Shown one piece after another: positions 44,956-56,424 of a DNA stretch of 64,000 nt. Position 1 is the stretch's first letter; each line of letters starts with the position of its first letter. Origin of the DNA: Euphorbia lathyris (taxonomy: Eukaryota; Streptophyta; Magnoliopsida; Malpighiales; Euphorbiaceae); NCBI RefSeq assembly GCF_963576675.1, contig NC_088915.1, forward strand, positions 41,755,501-41,819,500, in the 5' to 3' direction. A program made the position numbers and the translations under genes. The notes under the pieces are model-generated. The model was not told where the DNA came from, did no database searches, and saw only the letters and a program-made list of their open reading frames with translations.

Positions 44956-46864
44956 TAGTATGTATGCATGATTTTATATGCATGATTCGTGGTGTGTGCG
45001 TTTATTTATTTACGGATATATAAGATAAGAAGATCAAACGTTAGTCTAATTACACGTATCACAACATCTCTCTTCCACCCTTATTCCTCCACACACTCGA
45101 TGGTCCAAGTCTCTTTCCTAGGATTTTGGTTTGGGGCTCACATTGCGGTCCAGGGGACGCGTGATGCCGTCGATTATTGCGGAAAAAGTAAATCATCCAT
45201 CAGACAATACAGTTCGTTTTGACGTATCCACATCCAGTGACTAAGATATCGACCAAATGGATTGTTCTTTCGAATAACTCGTCTTTTGTTATTTCGCGAG
45301 ACGCATTCGTTCGGGTTTTGATTCCCTTTTGAGCGTATCTCGGATTTAGACGCAGTACGAGTTATTCTTCTGGTTCAATCGTTCGTTATTGACAATGACT
45401 CGTTCCCTTTTATTCGCATGGGTTCATGTCTCGATTTTTGGATTACAACGGGATCTTTTTGGATCTATCGAGAGACGTAACCACGTGTTTATTTAGTGAT
45501 GAAAGCACTTTTTATTTTAAGGAACGGACTCATCGCGTAACGTGTTTGTTTTTAACGTCAAGAATCCGTTTGCTCGTTTTGGCTACATGAGAAGACAGCG
45601 AGTCTTATTTGAGCGCACGGTAATCTTTCGGCTAGCAACAATTCTTTATTTCTTCCAATTTACGGGATATATCATCCTAGCGTGGTTATAGAAAGTCAAC
45701 GTTTCGTTGAATCGCATGCTTATTCGAAACAGGGATATTACCGTTCTTTTTCATTTAGGAACGAGTTAAGCAAACACGCAGATCGGGCCATATTTCTTGT
45801 AGTTTTGGTAACGGTCGAAATGATCGAGCCATTAGTCAAGCCCACAGTCTCGTCCATATGGCGCAATTATGCAGTTTAGCTTAATTCGGCTTTATGATTT
45901 TAAACGGCGTATATACCGGCTTGAGGCACGTATTTAACGGCATTGGTTCATTTTCTTTAACTACCCTCGGGATGGATATACATCGTAGATACAGAATGAC
46001 TTTGGTCGTTTGTTTATTTTCTTTTATTTTCTTTAGTCACTTTTGCGGATACATCCATTTCTCTTAAGAACAACACAAGGCGTAACGTAAGAGTTTGTCT
46101 TTTATTCGGAAGGGACGGGCCATGTTTGCAAAACTCTTTACGTTACAACGGGGTCGTTCAAAACAGAAATGTTCTTTGTTTTCGTTTCGTCATAATTTCG
46201 TTTTATCCCAACGTATTTAAAGAATGTGAATAACGGCTATCGTTAATATAATCTTTTGAATCGAGATATAACTATCCTTAACATCAAAATGATTTGTATT
46301 AATACGTGCTTACATCATAACGTATTTCCTGAACATGTGCCTTCTTCGGGACACGAAAAGGGACCAGGCGGGTCGCACAAGTTCATTCGTACGAGATGAC
46401 TAAGTCGTCTTTAGTTCGAATCGTTTCGATGTTTTGGGATAGTTTGTATATCGGTTTAAGAGTATATATTAACGTATCATTTCATTTTCTTTACATATTT
46501 TAGGATTAGACACGTATCATGGCAATTTGAAAACACGAACTGATTCATTTATCACATCAAAAATAGTAACGGGTAATCCTATGGCAACTTTTAAGGCTAC
46601 TATATGCTGACACGGCTGATCGCGGGACCTCACAGGACCGCACAAATTCGCCCCTAACGAATGGATGGGGACCCTTTGGCGCCTTACTGTTAGGGGGAAC
46701 TTACACTAGCCTCTTTCGAGCGACGAATGGACTCTCGCTAGAGGTTTCGCGAAAATTACCCAAAAGGTTTGCAATAATGCGTATGAATGCATATGAAAAG
46801 AAATAATACGATCCGTCCCCGTTAAGGGCTTAATACACACCTTCCGGAATCAAATTTCTCGCTT
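44956..46864 (-). other. Ogre 5' leader, no ORF recognised
   Basis: 1.9 kb between primer site and gag. Many Ogre elements carry an additional ORF1 here; I see none, only scattered short frames. Confidence 0.55.
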
Positions 46865-46865
46865 C

Positions 46866-46883
46866 CCCAGCAGAGTCGCCACT
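46866..46883 (-). promoter_or_regulatory. Ogre primer-binding site, tRNA-Arg type
   Basis: Minus strand AGTGGCGACTCTGCTGGG directly after the LTR end CTAACA; the TGGCGACTCT core matches Ogre primer sites. Confidence 0.88.
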
Positions 46884-48293
46884 TGTTAGACAAGGTGCCG
46901 AACGGCCTCGCCCGGGCGGACCAGGGGGTGGACACCTCATGGCGACGTAAGCGGTGATTGGCGCCGAAAGCAACCAATCGTGGAATCAAGCTGCTCGGTA
47001 GGACCGAAGCTCGGAGTATGGAAGAGTCGTCATCCACGAATGGGAAAATGAACACCGATCCCTTGCGGAAGACCGGTGAGGGTTCGGGAAACTTAGGTAC
47101 GAGCCGAGAAGGCTAGCTCCTTTCCGGAGAAATGCTACTAGGCACCCCGACATCGCCCGGTTATGAACCACCGGCCTCCTACTCAGCGTGTTAGGCGATA
47201 ACGGACTAATCGCATATTTTTTTAAGTTTAAAATTCATTTGAAACCTTTTCTTTCTCGCTTTGAAAACCGTTTTGAGCATGTTATTGAAAGCCATTTTAG
47301 TAAAGAATCACCCATTTTGCATAAATTTAAAGTATACAGGAGAGAGAGGGGGAGAAGAGAGAATTGATTTATTCACAGTGTGATTTTATGCTTTAGACTA
47401 TACAATAACTCTAAGCTAATCTCACTCCCCGAAAAACGAGTTTATTTACATGGTTCGTACCTTAATCGCCGTTGGAACGATTTAGGTACGTTTCAAAACC
47501 CTGTTAATTTACATGACATCAACTCGAATCGCCGTTGGAACGACTCGAGCGTTTGAAAACGTTTGAACAAGAAGTTTTAACCAAAAACGTGATTAAGGAT
47601 ACAAGTTCATTCATTTTGTATAAAACTGTTTAGTTAGGAAAACGATTCAAAACTTCATTATTTACAATGAAAACGATTTTAATTACAAGGTTCACTTAAT
47701 CCGTCGTTGGAACGAATTAAGGTTTTAAAACGTGATGTTTTAGGAAATCGTTTGAAATGATGAAAAACCTTTTATTTACACTTTAAGAATATCTAGAAAA
47801 ACTTTAGTTTGAATAACCAAATTGAAATCTCTTTTTGTGGTTTATTTTCCCATTTTTCACTCAATTAACCTTCATTTTAACATAATCACAACAATTAACA
47901 AATTAAGCCCAAATTCACCCAACTAAATACATTTGAAATATATACATATATACAAAAAGGGTAATAATACTTATTAAAACAAAATAGAGAAGATAATATA
48001 TATTAATGGGTAGAAATAGTGATGAAAATAATATTAGATATAATACACTTTTTTATCTTAATTAAAAACATGTAAAAACGATGAACAAGGTTCATAAATA
48101 AGAAAATAACTTTTAACTCCAAATAGTTTTTACATAATAAATATATAGAAAATAACCCCCAAATGTACATCTAAATATTAATACTTAAAATAGTGTTTAA
48201 TGAATCCAAAAATATTTATTAATTAATTACCCCAAAAGGCCCAAATAAACAATCCCCAAAATAATCACTAATATAGCTCAAATAGACTTAAAG

Positions 48294-48345
<52 letters not shown>

Positions 48346-49420
48346 ACAAAGCTAACTTAGTATAAATGATATTTAAATAGGAAAATAACTATTATACTAT
48401 ACCTAATAAGTAGATTATTATTAAAAATAGTTAGGAAAACAAAAAGCATAAAGACTATATTTAATGTTCTAATATACCCCTATATACATATATGACCTCC
48501 AATTTAACCCAAATATATCTATAAACACAAATAATGTACTAATAGCCCATAAACCCCAAAAATCATTTATCAATTAGTTATTTCAAAAAAACCAAACAAG
48601 CAAAACCTATATATATATATATATATATACATGTAATTTTTATAAAAGCTAATTTAGTGTAAATGATACTTAAAGGGACAATAAATAGATATATAATGAA
48701 CATTTATTAGTTATATACTTCCAAAATAATTTTAATAAATATATTACATAATTATATACATATATATACAAGTATAAATGTCAAAAAGTTAAGAAAGGGG
48801 GATTAAAAAGACATTTTTTCGGATTCCAGCAGCTTTACCGACGGAAAATCCGTCGGTAAACTGCTTTTAGTAACAGAAAAGATAGAATTACAGAAATAGC
48901 CCCAAACTTTCCAGATTTATTAAAAAGCTTTAGATCTAATCTATTCTATCATTTTTGGCCTCCGAACTACCCAAATCGGGTCATAGTCTATAACGGAGAC
49001 TCCCAAAACGATGTTTATTTTAAAACGTTAATTAAAACATTTTCTAAATCTAGATCTACAACGTTTTAGTCCCGAACTACCCCTAAATGGGGTCACGGTT
49101 CGTATTGGGATATAAAACGAGGTTTTTATTTTAAATCCAAACTCAAGTATTTGTAGAATGAAAACAAAAAATTAATTTGACAAATCTAAACAATAAAAGT
49201 GCAATAAAAGAGTAAATAAAGAGATCTACATAACCAAAATGCAATAAAAGAATTAAATGGGTCTAGTTCCTCGGATTATTACCTCTTCAATCGGTAATGG
49301 GGATCCAAATCAAGTCGATTGAGTCGGTTTTTTTGTGTTTTTGGGAGATTTCGGGTCTCGTTGAATTTTTCCAGGGGTTCTGGTCCAATTTTCTCCTCTT
49401 TTAATGCCTTGGGACTCCAT

Positions 49421-49430
49421 CCTATTTATA
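49421..49430 (-). promoter_or_regulatory. TATA box in the Ogre 5' LTR
   Basis: TATAAATAGG on the minus strand, conserved in both LTRs and placed upstream of the LTR repeats and gag. Confidence 0.6.
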
Positions 49431-49640
49431 GGCATATGGAGCCCCAAACATAATTTATTTTTGGCTACAAGCCAACTTGGAGCCAAAGATAAGCTAAATG
49501 AGTTTAGGGAATTTCATGGAAATTTCCTAACCATCATTAGCTTTATTATTATTTTATTTTTACTTTTCTTTTTTAATGATTATTATTGTTTTATTTTTAT
49601 TTTTATTTTTTTAAAAAATAAATTAAACAAAGCACTTGGC

Positions 49641-50400
49641 TCCCCATATGGCTATTCCACATCAACTGAAAATGAGAGACCTTTATGCAACATCTCTCTA
49701 AAGATTTTCGCCCCTGAAATAGGGGATTGGTTGATCGGAAAGCTCAGGCAGGAGTAGGACATTCCATAAAAATATTTCTGGTGTACGGGGCTTTGTAATG
49801 TCCGTTGGAAAAGGGGCCCGAGTTGGTATAAGACACACTATAGGGGGGAAGGACTATCCTCCCCGGGACTTGATACTAGGATTAGCCTAGGATATCCCCT
49901 TCTCCCCCACTGCCAATGTTAGGATGTTGAGGGTGTAATATGGTTGCCTTATAATTAATAAAAGCCCACGTGCATTATTCATATATCGTGTTCCTTTCTG
50001 TATGATGTTGCTTACTGTGATATGTGACTGGTGTGGATTGTCTGTATGTTATTACTGTGATGCTTGCCCCTTTTATCTAATGGATATATGGCTTGTTCCT
50101 AACCCGTACATGTGCCTATTGCAGATCTTGTAAGGTGTGACTCTTGGCTGGCTTAGCTTTCGGGGAAGAAGCAAGCGCCACACGGTGTCAAGTAGTTGGC
50201 CCCGTGAATCTATGATTTTAGAAAAGATGCTATCTTATGATATTTTCAATCTCGCTAGCGAGGAAAGAGTTTGCAGTCCAAGTCCAGCCGTTGCTTGGTT
50301 GCCCCATCCTCAGACTTGAATTGCAGTCTGCCTTGAAGGCTCGGTGGAGGTAAGGACCTGGGATCACTTCCTTTCATGGGTTCGCCTCCTTGGCTCGTTG
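49641..50400. other. Unclassified insertion in the Ogre 5' LTR
   Basis: Starts after GCACTTGGCT and ends before CTATTGGGCTGGGCC; the other LTR has palindromes instead. The insert is unlike its neighbours in composition (CCCCGGGACTTGAT, GGGGGGAAGG). It holds an AG-bounded segment at about 50125-50350 (CCTATTGCAG, then GGAGGTAAGG) that looks like an exon with splice sites. No terminal repeats or TSD could be defined and no protein is recognised. It may be a captured gene piece or gene-repair filler. Confidence 0.55.
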
Positions 50401-51129
50401 CTATTGGGCTGGGCCGTGACGGAAAAAAGCGGCCCCCGACGGGGCCGCGTTTATATATATATAATAAAAAAATATTTAAACAAACAAAATACACCTAATG
50501 TTAACCAAACAATAACGATTTTCATCGGAAATGATTTTTGTCAAAATCGATTTTATAAAATTAACTTTTACAAAATCGATCCCTTTACAAAACTATCTAT
50601 ATTTTTGGATTGCTCGAATACCAAAACAAAACCCTTATCGACCCGAGATTTTATTAATAATAAAATTAATAAGAAAAGGGCATGAAATATCCCGAACTCG
50701 GCGAGACGATTTAAGATTTCATTCGCGGAACCAATTCGCCCGTCATCTCGATTCGATTTCCGAAGTCGATCAAACCGGTCTCCACGGTTCCTTTGAACAA
50801 CGTTTTTTTATTTATTATTTTTATTGACTCATATTTTAATCGACTGATTCGGATCCCTTTTTATAATTTTTCTTCATCGGTCCTCCGACCCCGGTGTCTA
50901 CAGTTGCCCCTACTTTTCTATTTTTGACAGTGACGTGTGTGCTTTTTCGAAAACCATTTTCGTAAATTCAACACATGCAATGCGAAATATATTAAAGTAA
51001 AAGACACCTATAGAGTGGGAGGAGAAATACCTGATCTCCATGTCGCAAGTTCCTATCTTGTCTTCAATCTTCACTTTGGCTGTCCCGTCCTTGCCTCTGA
51101 ATCGGCTGCCGGCGAATGCTCCTTCTGGG

Positions 51130-51430
51130 GCCCCTAGTCTCTAAATCGATCGCAGGTAAAATGGCTCTTTCTAGCAACCCTAGTCTAAATCGACCGCAGG
51201 TAAATGGCTTTTTCTAGCGACCCTAGTCTAAATCGACCGCAGGTAAATAGCTTTTTCTAGCGACCCTAGTCTAAATCGACCGCATGTCAATGGCTTTTTC
51301 TAGCGACCCTAGTCTTCACATCGACCGCAGGTAAAGTTTCTTTTTCTAGCGACCCTAGTCTTTATCTCGACCGCAGGTAAAGTTGCTTTTTCTAGCGACC
51401 CTAGTCTTTATCTCGACCGCAGGTACTCTT
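51130..51430. repeat. 46-bp tandem array in the 5' LTR, about 7 copies
   Basis: Same unit as 35280-35800, five units shorter. Confidence 0.92.
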
Positions 51431-51939
51431 TCGTTTTGAAATTAATCATTCAACCCTAATCTCCACATCGATCGCAGGTGTCCTTTCGTTTGCGTATCTC
51501 CACATCCATCGTTCGACCCTAATCTCTACATCGATCGCAGGCGTTTTCATGTATTGCAGACCTCCAAATCAAACATCCGACCCTAATCTATACATCGATC
51601 GTAGGCGTCCTTTCATTTGCATATCTCCAAATCCATCGTTCGACCCTAATCTCTACATCGATCGCATGCGTTTCCTTGTATTGCAGATCTCCAAACCGAA
51701 CATCTGACCCTAATCTATACATCGATCGCAGGCGTTTGCTTGTTTCGCATATCTCCAAATTAACCGTTCGACCTTAATCTCTACATCGATCGCAGGTGCT
51801 CTTCGTTGATGATAGCTGGGCTTTATCACTCGTCCGAGAGTTGGAATTGAGACCTCGTCCAAGAGGTTTTGACCACAGTCGCTTTGATATTTGGGCTTTA
51901 TCACTCGTCCGAGAGTTTGTGACTGCAACCGCTTCATGC

Positions 51940-52197
51940 CATAGACTGGAGTCCGTAGCGGGGCCTGTGCCCATTGATAATGCCGTAGATCGCAGTCCGT
52001 AGTGGGGCCTGTGCCCATTGATAATGCCATAGACCGCAGTCCGTAGTGGGGCCTGTGCCCATTGATAATGCCGTAGACCGTAGTCCGTAGCAGGGCCTGT
52101 GCCCATTAATGATGCCATAGACCGCAGTCCGTAGCGGGGCCTGTGCCCATTGATAATGTCGTAGACCGCAGTCCGTAGCGGGGCCTGTGCCCATAGA
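51940..52197. repeat. 44-bp tandem array in the 5' LTR, 6 copies
   Basis: Counterpart of 36310-36570, same copy number, several substitutions. Confidence 0.94.
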
Positions 52198-52427
52198 TCG
52201 AATCCTAATTTGCCTATCGAAGCCTGCCTAGACTTGCACAAATTTCGTGGAGCTATCCAAGTATTTCTGCGTGCGGCTTGACTTAAGTCACGCCCATCAT
52301 CTGGTGAGTATTGTATAACCTAGTGTAGTGATATGTATGCACATGATTATGAATGAATGTATATATATTTTCTCTTTTTTTTTCTTTCTCCTTTTTTACA
52401 TTGCTTCCCTCCTATTTTTCTTTACAG

Positions 52428-52751
52428 GGAGGCCTCCATTCTATGGGCCGAAGAGTACAGGAGGGCGTGGCGGCCGGGCGAGGAGAGTCACTACAGAATG
52501 ATGACGCTCAGATCATACATCGTTATCGAGAGATGGAGGATGAGTGCTCCAGCTGGGAGGAGCGAGGCCGGGCAACCGAGGAGAGGAGCCGTGTGGATAT
52601 AGAGGTCCAGCGAGCTACTGAGGAGAGTTTGTGGATTGCGGTAAAGGGTCATCGGGTTGTCGAGGAGGCCTTAGCCGAGGAGTGGGCACCTTACTTCAAA
52701 GGCTTTGATTCGCTTGAGGGCTTTTGGGACTTTGGGGTTCCTCCTTCTTGA
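52428..52751 (+). CDS. Antisense exon-like ORF in the Ogre 5' LTR
   Basis: Counterpart of 36800-37123. Donor CTG|GTGAGT at 52303/52304 and acceptor TTTACAG at 52427 are both conserved. The frame is open to the same TGA, with substitutions such as FWDFGVPPS at the end. Persistence of frame and splice sites in both copies may only reflect recent LTR identity. Confidence 0.38.
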   Translation, partial: GGLHSMGRRVQEGVAAGRGESLQNDDAQIIHRYREMEDECSSWEERGRATEERSRVDIEVQRATEESLWIAVKGHRVVEEALAEEWAPYFKGFDSLEGFWDFGVPPS

Positions 52752-53016
52752 TAGTCCCGTCATTGTTTTGGTTTACGACTTTATTAGTACTACCGTGATG
52801 TATAGTGGGTATATGTGAAAAAGATGTTTGTGTAGGCTTTTTATTTGGTGGTGGGGAAAAGAAATGTATAACTCATGACTTGTAATACCATGCATTCAGT
52901 CGATCATAATCATTTCAAACATTCTCTTCGAATACATTCATGCCTTTATTTATTTACAAGCAACAGAAATACTTAGCCACTTACACATTATTTCCATAAT
53001 TGCTCAAGATATAACT

Positions 53017-53965
53017 TGGCTGCTGGAGAGCGGCTTGAAGGTGAAGGAATACGAGCTTCTAAGAAGGAACTATCTGCTCAGCAATCCGAAATTCCTTCCT
53101 TCAAATCACCTAACTCCATTCCTACTGCCTCTCCTAAACACCACAAACATCATCATCGAGTCAGTAAAGAAAAGAGATACAAGAAGTCAAATAGAAGACC
53201 TAAGCTTCATCTTCTTAATGATGACTCACCTCCTCACCAAGACTCTGTTGACCCTAACAACATTGACTTCATCTTCTTCACACCCAACATTCCTCTTCCT
53301 AAGCAACCAGCTCAGCAAAAACAAGCCCCTATTTCTACAACTCAGGAACAAGCCGTCTCCGAACCCAACTTGGGCCCTCAATCATCCAACACTGCTGCTC
53401 CTACTATCCACTCAACTGAGCCAGTGCTTGATGCAACTACTGCTCAACCCTCTACCGAGCAAGTAATTAAAGAAACACCTGCTCTGAATCAATCTACTAC
53501 TGAGCAAGTGATTAACTTGGCTGCTGCTACATCCACTTCCAATCCTGAGCAGACAGTACCCGAGTCCTCTACCGTTGCTGCTAACGCTTCCAACACTGAG
53601 CAAGCACGCACTGACTCTCCAACTCTTATCCAACAACCTTCCAATCTCAATCAATCATCTGGAATGGACAAGGAACAGGCCACAAAGACTTCCATGGGCA
53701 ATGAAGATGCTGGCCAAGAACCACTATCCTTCCTCAATGCCACTGAGTCTGGGCAAAAGATTATATACTCTGCTTTTGTCCTAGTCAATGACATGAACAA
53801 GTCTCAAGCCACCACTTCTGCTGCCCTAGTGCTGTTGCAGCTGGTCAACTTCTTCCTTCTTCTTCTTCTGGACCAAGTTCTGATGCTGGAAAAAAAGGGG
53901 AGAAAGAAAAGGGAAAGGCTAATGAAGATCAAAGGAGTCGTTCTACTGAACAAGGAACTCAATAG
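53017..53965 (+). pseudogene. SIRE-like copia third ORF, 3' part
   Basis: Continuation of 30408-31755 beyond the Ogre. A low-complexity Ser/Thr/Gln/Pro-rich tail: basic at first (HHKHHHRVSKEKRYKKSNRR), then repeated TEQ/PEQ-type motifs (PSTEQVIKETP, QSTTEQVIN, SNTEQARTDSP). A frame change near 53830 leads to a Lys/Ser-rich end and stop near 53965. No membrane helix. Confidence 0.65.
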
Positions 53966-54625
53966 CAACACTCCACTTCCACTGCCCAAAACCTCAGCAA
54001 CAAGGAACCTCACAGCAACCTCGAAAACCTAATCAAGTCCAATACAACACAAAATAGATAGACCTTTTAGTCTAGCGACTTAGATCTTTTTTTATGTGTG
54101 TTGGAACATATTATTGTTGTGCTTACTTGCTTGTTGTGTTATATATATGAGAACTCATCTTTCACATACCATGTGTTAATTAAATACTCTGTCTATACTT
54201 CAATTGCTTAAGTCTCTAACTGCCATGTTGAATTTATCTTGATCATTCTCATAATGTCTATCACTTTAAAAATCATTGAACAAATAACTCAACTTAAGAA
54301 CATAAAATTTATACAAGTATAAGCCACTGAGTAACTCCACTCAGCAACCTTTGATTAACTCAGTACATCTTCAACTCTGATAACTGAACTCTTCTAAAAG
54401 AATCCATTCAACAAGTATCAGAACTGAGTGAAGTTAAGATGTTCTTAATACTGACCTACTTCTGACCTTTGAACTCAGTCTTACTTGATTGAACCTTGAA
54501 ATGTTTCAAGTAAAGCTAAGTTAGTAGTCCAACCCTTATGGGGGAGAATTCAGAAGTTAAGGAAAGGTCAACAGTCATGGGGGAGCTCAACACTGAGTTC
54601 CTAATTTAATATTTTTGCCAACATC
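53966..54625 (+). other. SIRE-like copia 3' untranslated region
   Basis: Non-coding; many CAGTACTGAGT-like words shared with its LTR. Leads into the polypurine tract. Confidence 0.6.
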
Positions 54626-54637
54626 AAAATGGGGGAG
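54626..54637 (+). promoter_or_regulatory. Polypurine tract of the SIRE-like copia
   Basis: AAAATGGGGGAG two bases before the LTR start; primes plus-strand DNA synthesis. Confidence 0.85.
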
Positions 54638-54639
54638 TT

Positions 54640-55958
54640 TATTGAAACACATTTCCACAATGATTTTGATTTGACAAAATTATTTAAATTAGATTTAAAT
54701 TCCTATGATAAAATATTCCAACACATTAAATTTAAATGCTTTGATTTATTTATTGCTAATGTGTTTGTTCAATGTTGAGTGTTTAATTAATAAGTATTAA
54801 AAGACATTAAAGACCAAGGCCCAAAAGCCCACAAGAGAATGTCAAAGCCAAAGTCAACTAATCCAAGCTACTTGAAGCACACGACCCAGCACGAAGAAGG
54901 ATCCAGAAGCCTTCCCAACTGCTTCACGCTGAAGCTGCTGAGTCGAACGGATAGAAGGCAGGTCAGCAGTTGACCTGAACAACTTAGAGACAAAGCTATT
55001 CCACTTTGGGAAATATTCAGATGTCACAAAAAGCCGTCTAGAAGACTTTACCATAAGTAGAGAGACAATCTGATGCTTACTGACCAGAAGTACCTGATAC
55101 CTGAATCAGACAAAAAAGGCAACATTCTCATTGGCTGAAGACACTGAGTACTGACGAGTGAAAGCGACAGCAAGCCGTTTCCCTCCAACAGTTATTTTGA
55201 AATTCGAAATAACTGGAGCCTCAGATGTCACTATAAATAGGCCTCTCATTTGCTTCATTCGATGCAGATCTTCACCAAGTCGAAACGCTGAGCAAATTGC
55301 TACTTGAAGTTCTATGCCAAAGTAGAGCAAAGAAATCTTACACTCACTCTCATTTTGTGTAAAAGTCTAGATTGTAAAACCATCTAAAGTGTTCTTTATA
55401 TTTAGAACAAATCTTTATCATTTCTAGAGATTAGAAGGAGATACTGAGTTGCTCAGTTATAGCACTCAGTCGTAGATATAGTACTGGGTATAGGATATAG
55501 AGGAAGGTACTCTATATACTCACTGACTATTGTAAGACGTTTGTGCTCTACCTGAAAGAGCTCAGTAGTGGATTAAAGCTTAGAAGGATTCTGGGGACTG
55601 GACGTAGGCAAGAGGCCGAACCAGGATAAATCTACTGAGTAACATTTTCTAACTCTTAACTCCTTATCTGCTTGCTTTGAACTGTGCCTAGTAAAATGCT
55701 AAAAAATATATATACTGAGTTGTGTGACTTGAGTACTAAGTTCAAGAATAGACTTCAGTGCTGTCTCCTGACTCAATGTGAGAAGCAGCCTTAGTTACCA
55801 ATTAACTAAAGCTGCCTCTAATCTTACTCAGCACCACTGTGCTAAACGACTAAGTGAAAAACCTTAGATCGAAAAAGAAAGTCAGCTTAAAGAGAAAAAT
55901 TTTAAATAGTTCCTTAACCCCCTTTTGGAACTAATTATCACATTACACGGGACCAACA
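54640..55958 (+). repeat. 3' LTR of the SIRE-like copia, 1.3 kb
   Basis: Starts TATTGAAACAC (probably a changed TGTTG) and ends GGGACCAACA. TATAAATA at 55232-55239 is the likely promoter/poly(A)-region TATA. The TA run at 55703-55716 is where, in the 5' LTR, the Helitron and foldback elements entered. Confidence 0.88.
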
Positions 55959-56205
55959 CTTAATATTTCCTTTCGAGGAGGTATTAACCTTCTCCAAGCA
56001 TACCTAACTTCCCGAACCCACTTGCTTCCCGCAAGGAATCTCAGCAACATTCTCGGACCTAAAATCTGGGTGGCTACTCTTTCTCCGACACCGACCCTGT
56101 TGAGCTAGTCATTTTCTCTATTGGACCTTGAGTCCAAACAACACTGTAGTAGTCATGACAGACCTCCCGTGGGTGAGAGCTTATCGAGGTAGGCTTCATC
56201 TATAG

Positions 56206-56223
56206 TGGCGACTCTGCTGGGGA
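56206..56223 (+). promoter_or_regulatory. Primer-binding site of the old Ogre-like element
   Basis: TGGCGACTCTGCTGGGGA, the same tRNA-Arg-type site as the Ogre at 46866-46883 but in plus orientation. Confidence 0.85.
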
Positions 56224-56424
56224 TGTAGAGAAGTTGATTTCGAAAAGCAATTTCTTCTATACATTTGGAACTATTCTTACTCTCTTTTAAGCGCACATAG
56301 CATTTGCTTAAAATCAAGAAAACCCTTTTGGGCAATTCTCATGAAAGTGCTTTAAGATCCATTCGATACTTGGAGATTACCTAATGTCAATGCCCCCTTG
56401 TAAAACATTTTGGACTATTCTAAC

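Larger units (their letters stand above)
31756..53016 (-). mobile_element. Ogre-type Ty3/gypsy retrotransposon, about 21.3 kb
   Basis: LTRs of 5.63 kb (31756-37388) and 6.13 kb (46884-53016), a primer site TGGCGACTCTGCTGGGG as in Ogre elements (tRNA-Arg type), and gag-pol on the minus strand with dual RNase H together identify an Ogre of the Tat lineage. LTR outer plus-strand end is TGTTAGACAAGG. The other end is fixed by the last shared bases (GATATAACT). Flanks AACTGA and AACTTG give no clean 5-bp TSD. It splits the third ORF of the SIRE-like copia. Confidence 0.92.
46884..53016 (-). repeat. 5' LTR of the Ogre element, 6.1 kb
   Basis: Partner of 31756-37388. Differences: an extra ~50 bp at about 47770-47820, longer first TA microsatellite (48296-48341), an unrelated ~760-bp insertion at 49641-50400, and fewer 46-bp units. 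Outside these it differs by scattered single bases. The minus-strand TATAAATAGG at 49421-49430 is the probable promoter of the element. Confidence 0.93.
13682..55958 (+). mobile_element. SIRE-like Ty1/copia retrotransposon, heavily interrupted
   Basis: The order is LTR fragment, initiator-Met primer site, gag, protease, integrase, RT, RNase H (copia order), an extra third ORF, a polypurine tract, and a 1.3-kb LTR. A long third ORF after pol is typical of SIRE-lineage copia. The copy is split by a CACTA element, a hAT-like MITE and a 21-kb Ogre. Its left LTR portion lies beyond a Helitron and a foldback element. The 5' LTR fragment and the matching part of the 3' LTR differ by about a dozen substitutions over 241 bp by eye, so it is not young. 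Confidence 0.85.

Noticed and set aside
53035..53466. Alternative frame overlapping the copia third ORF
   Set aside because: The frame at 53017 carries the consistent Ser/Thr/Gln-rich composition; the alternative is a Leu/Thr-rich shadow.
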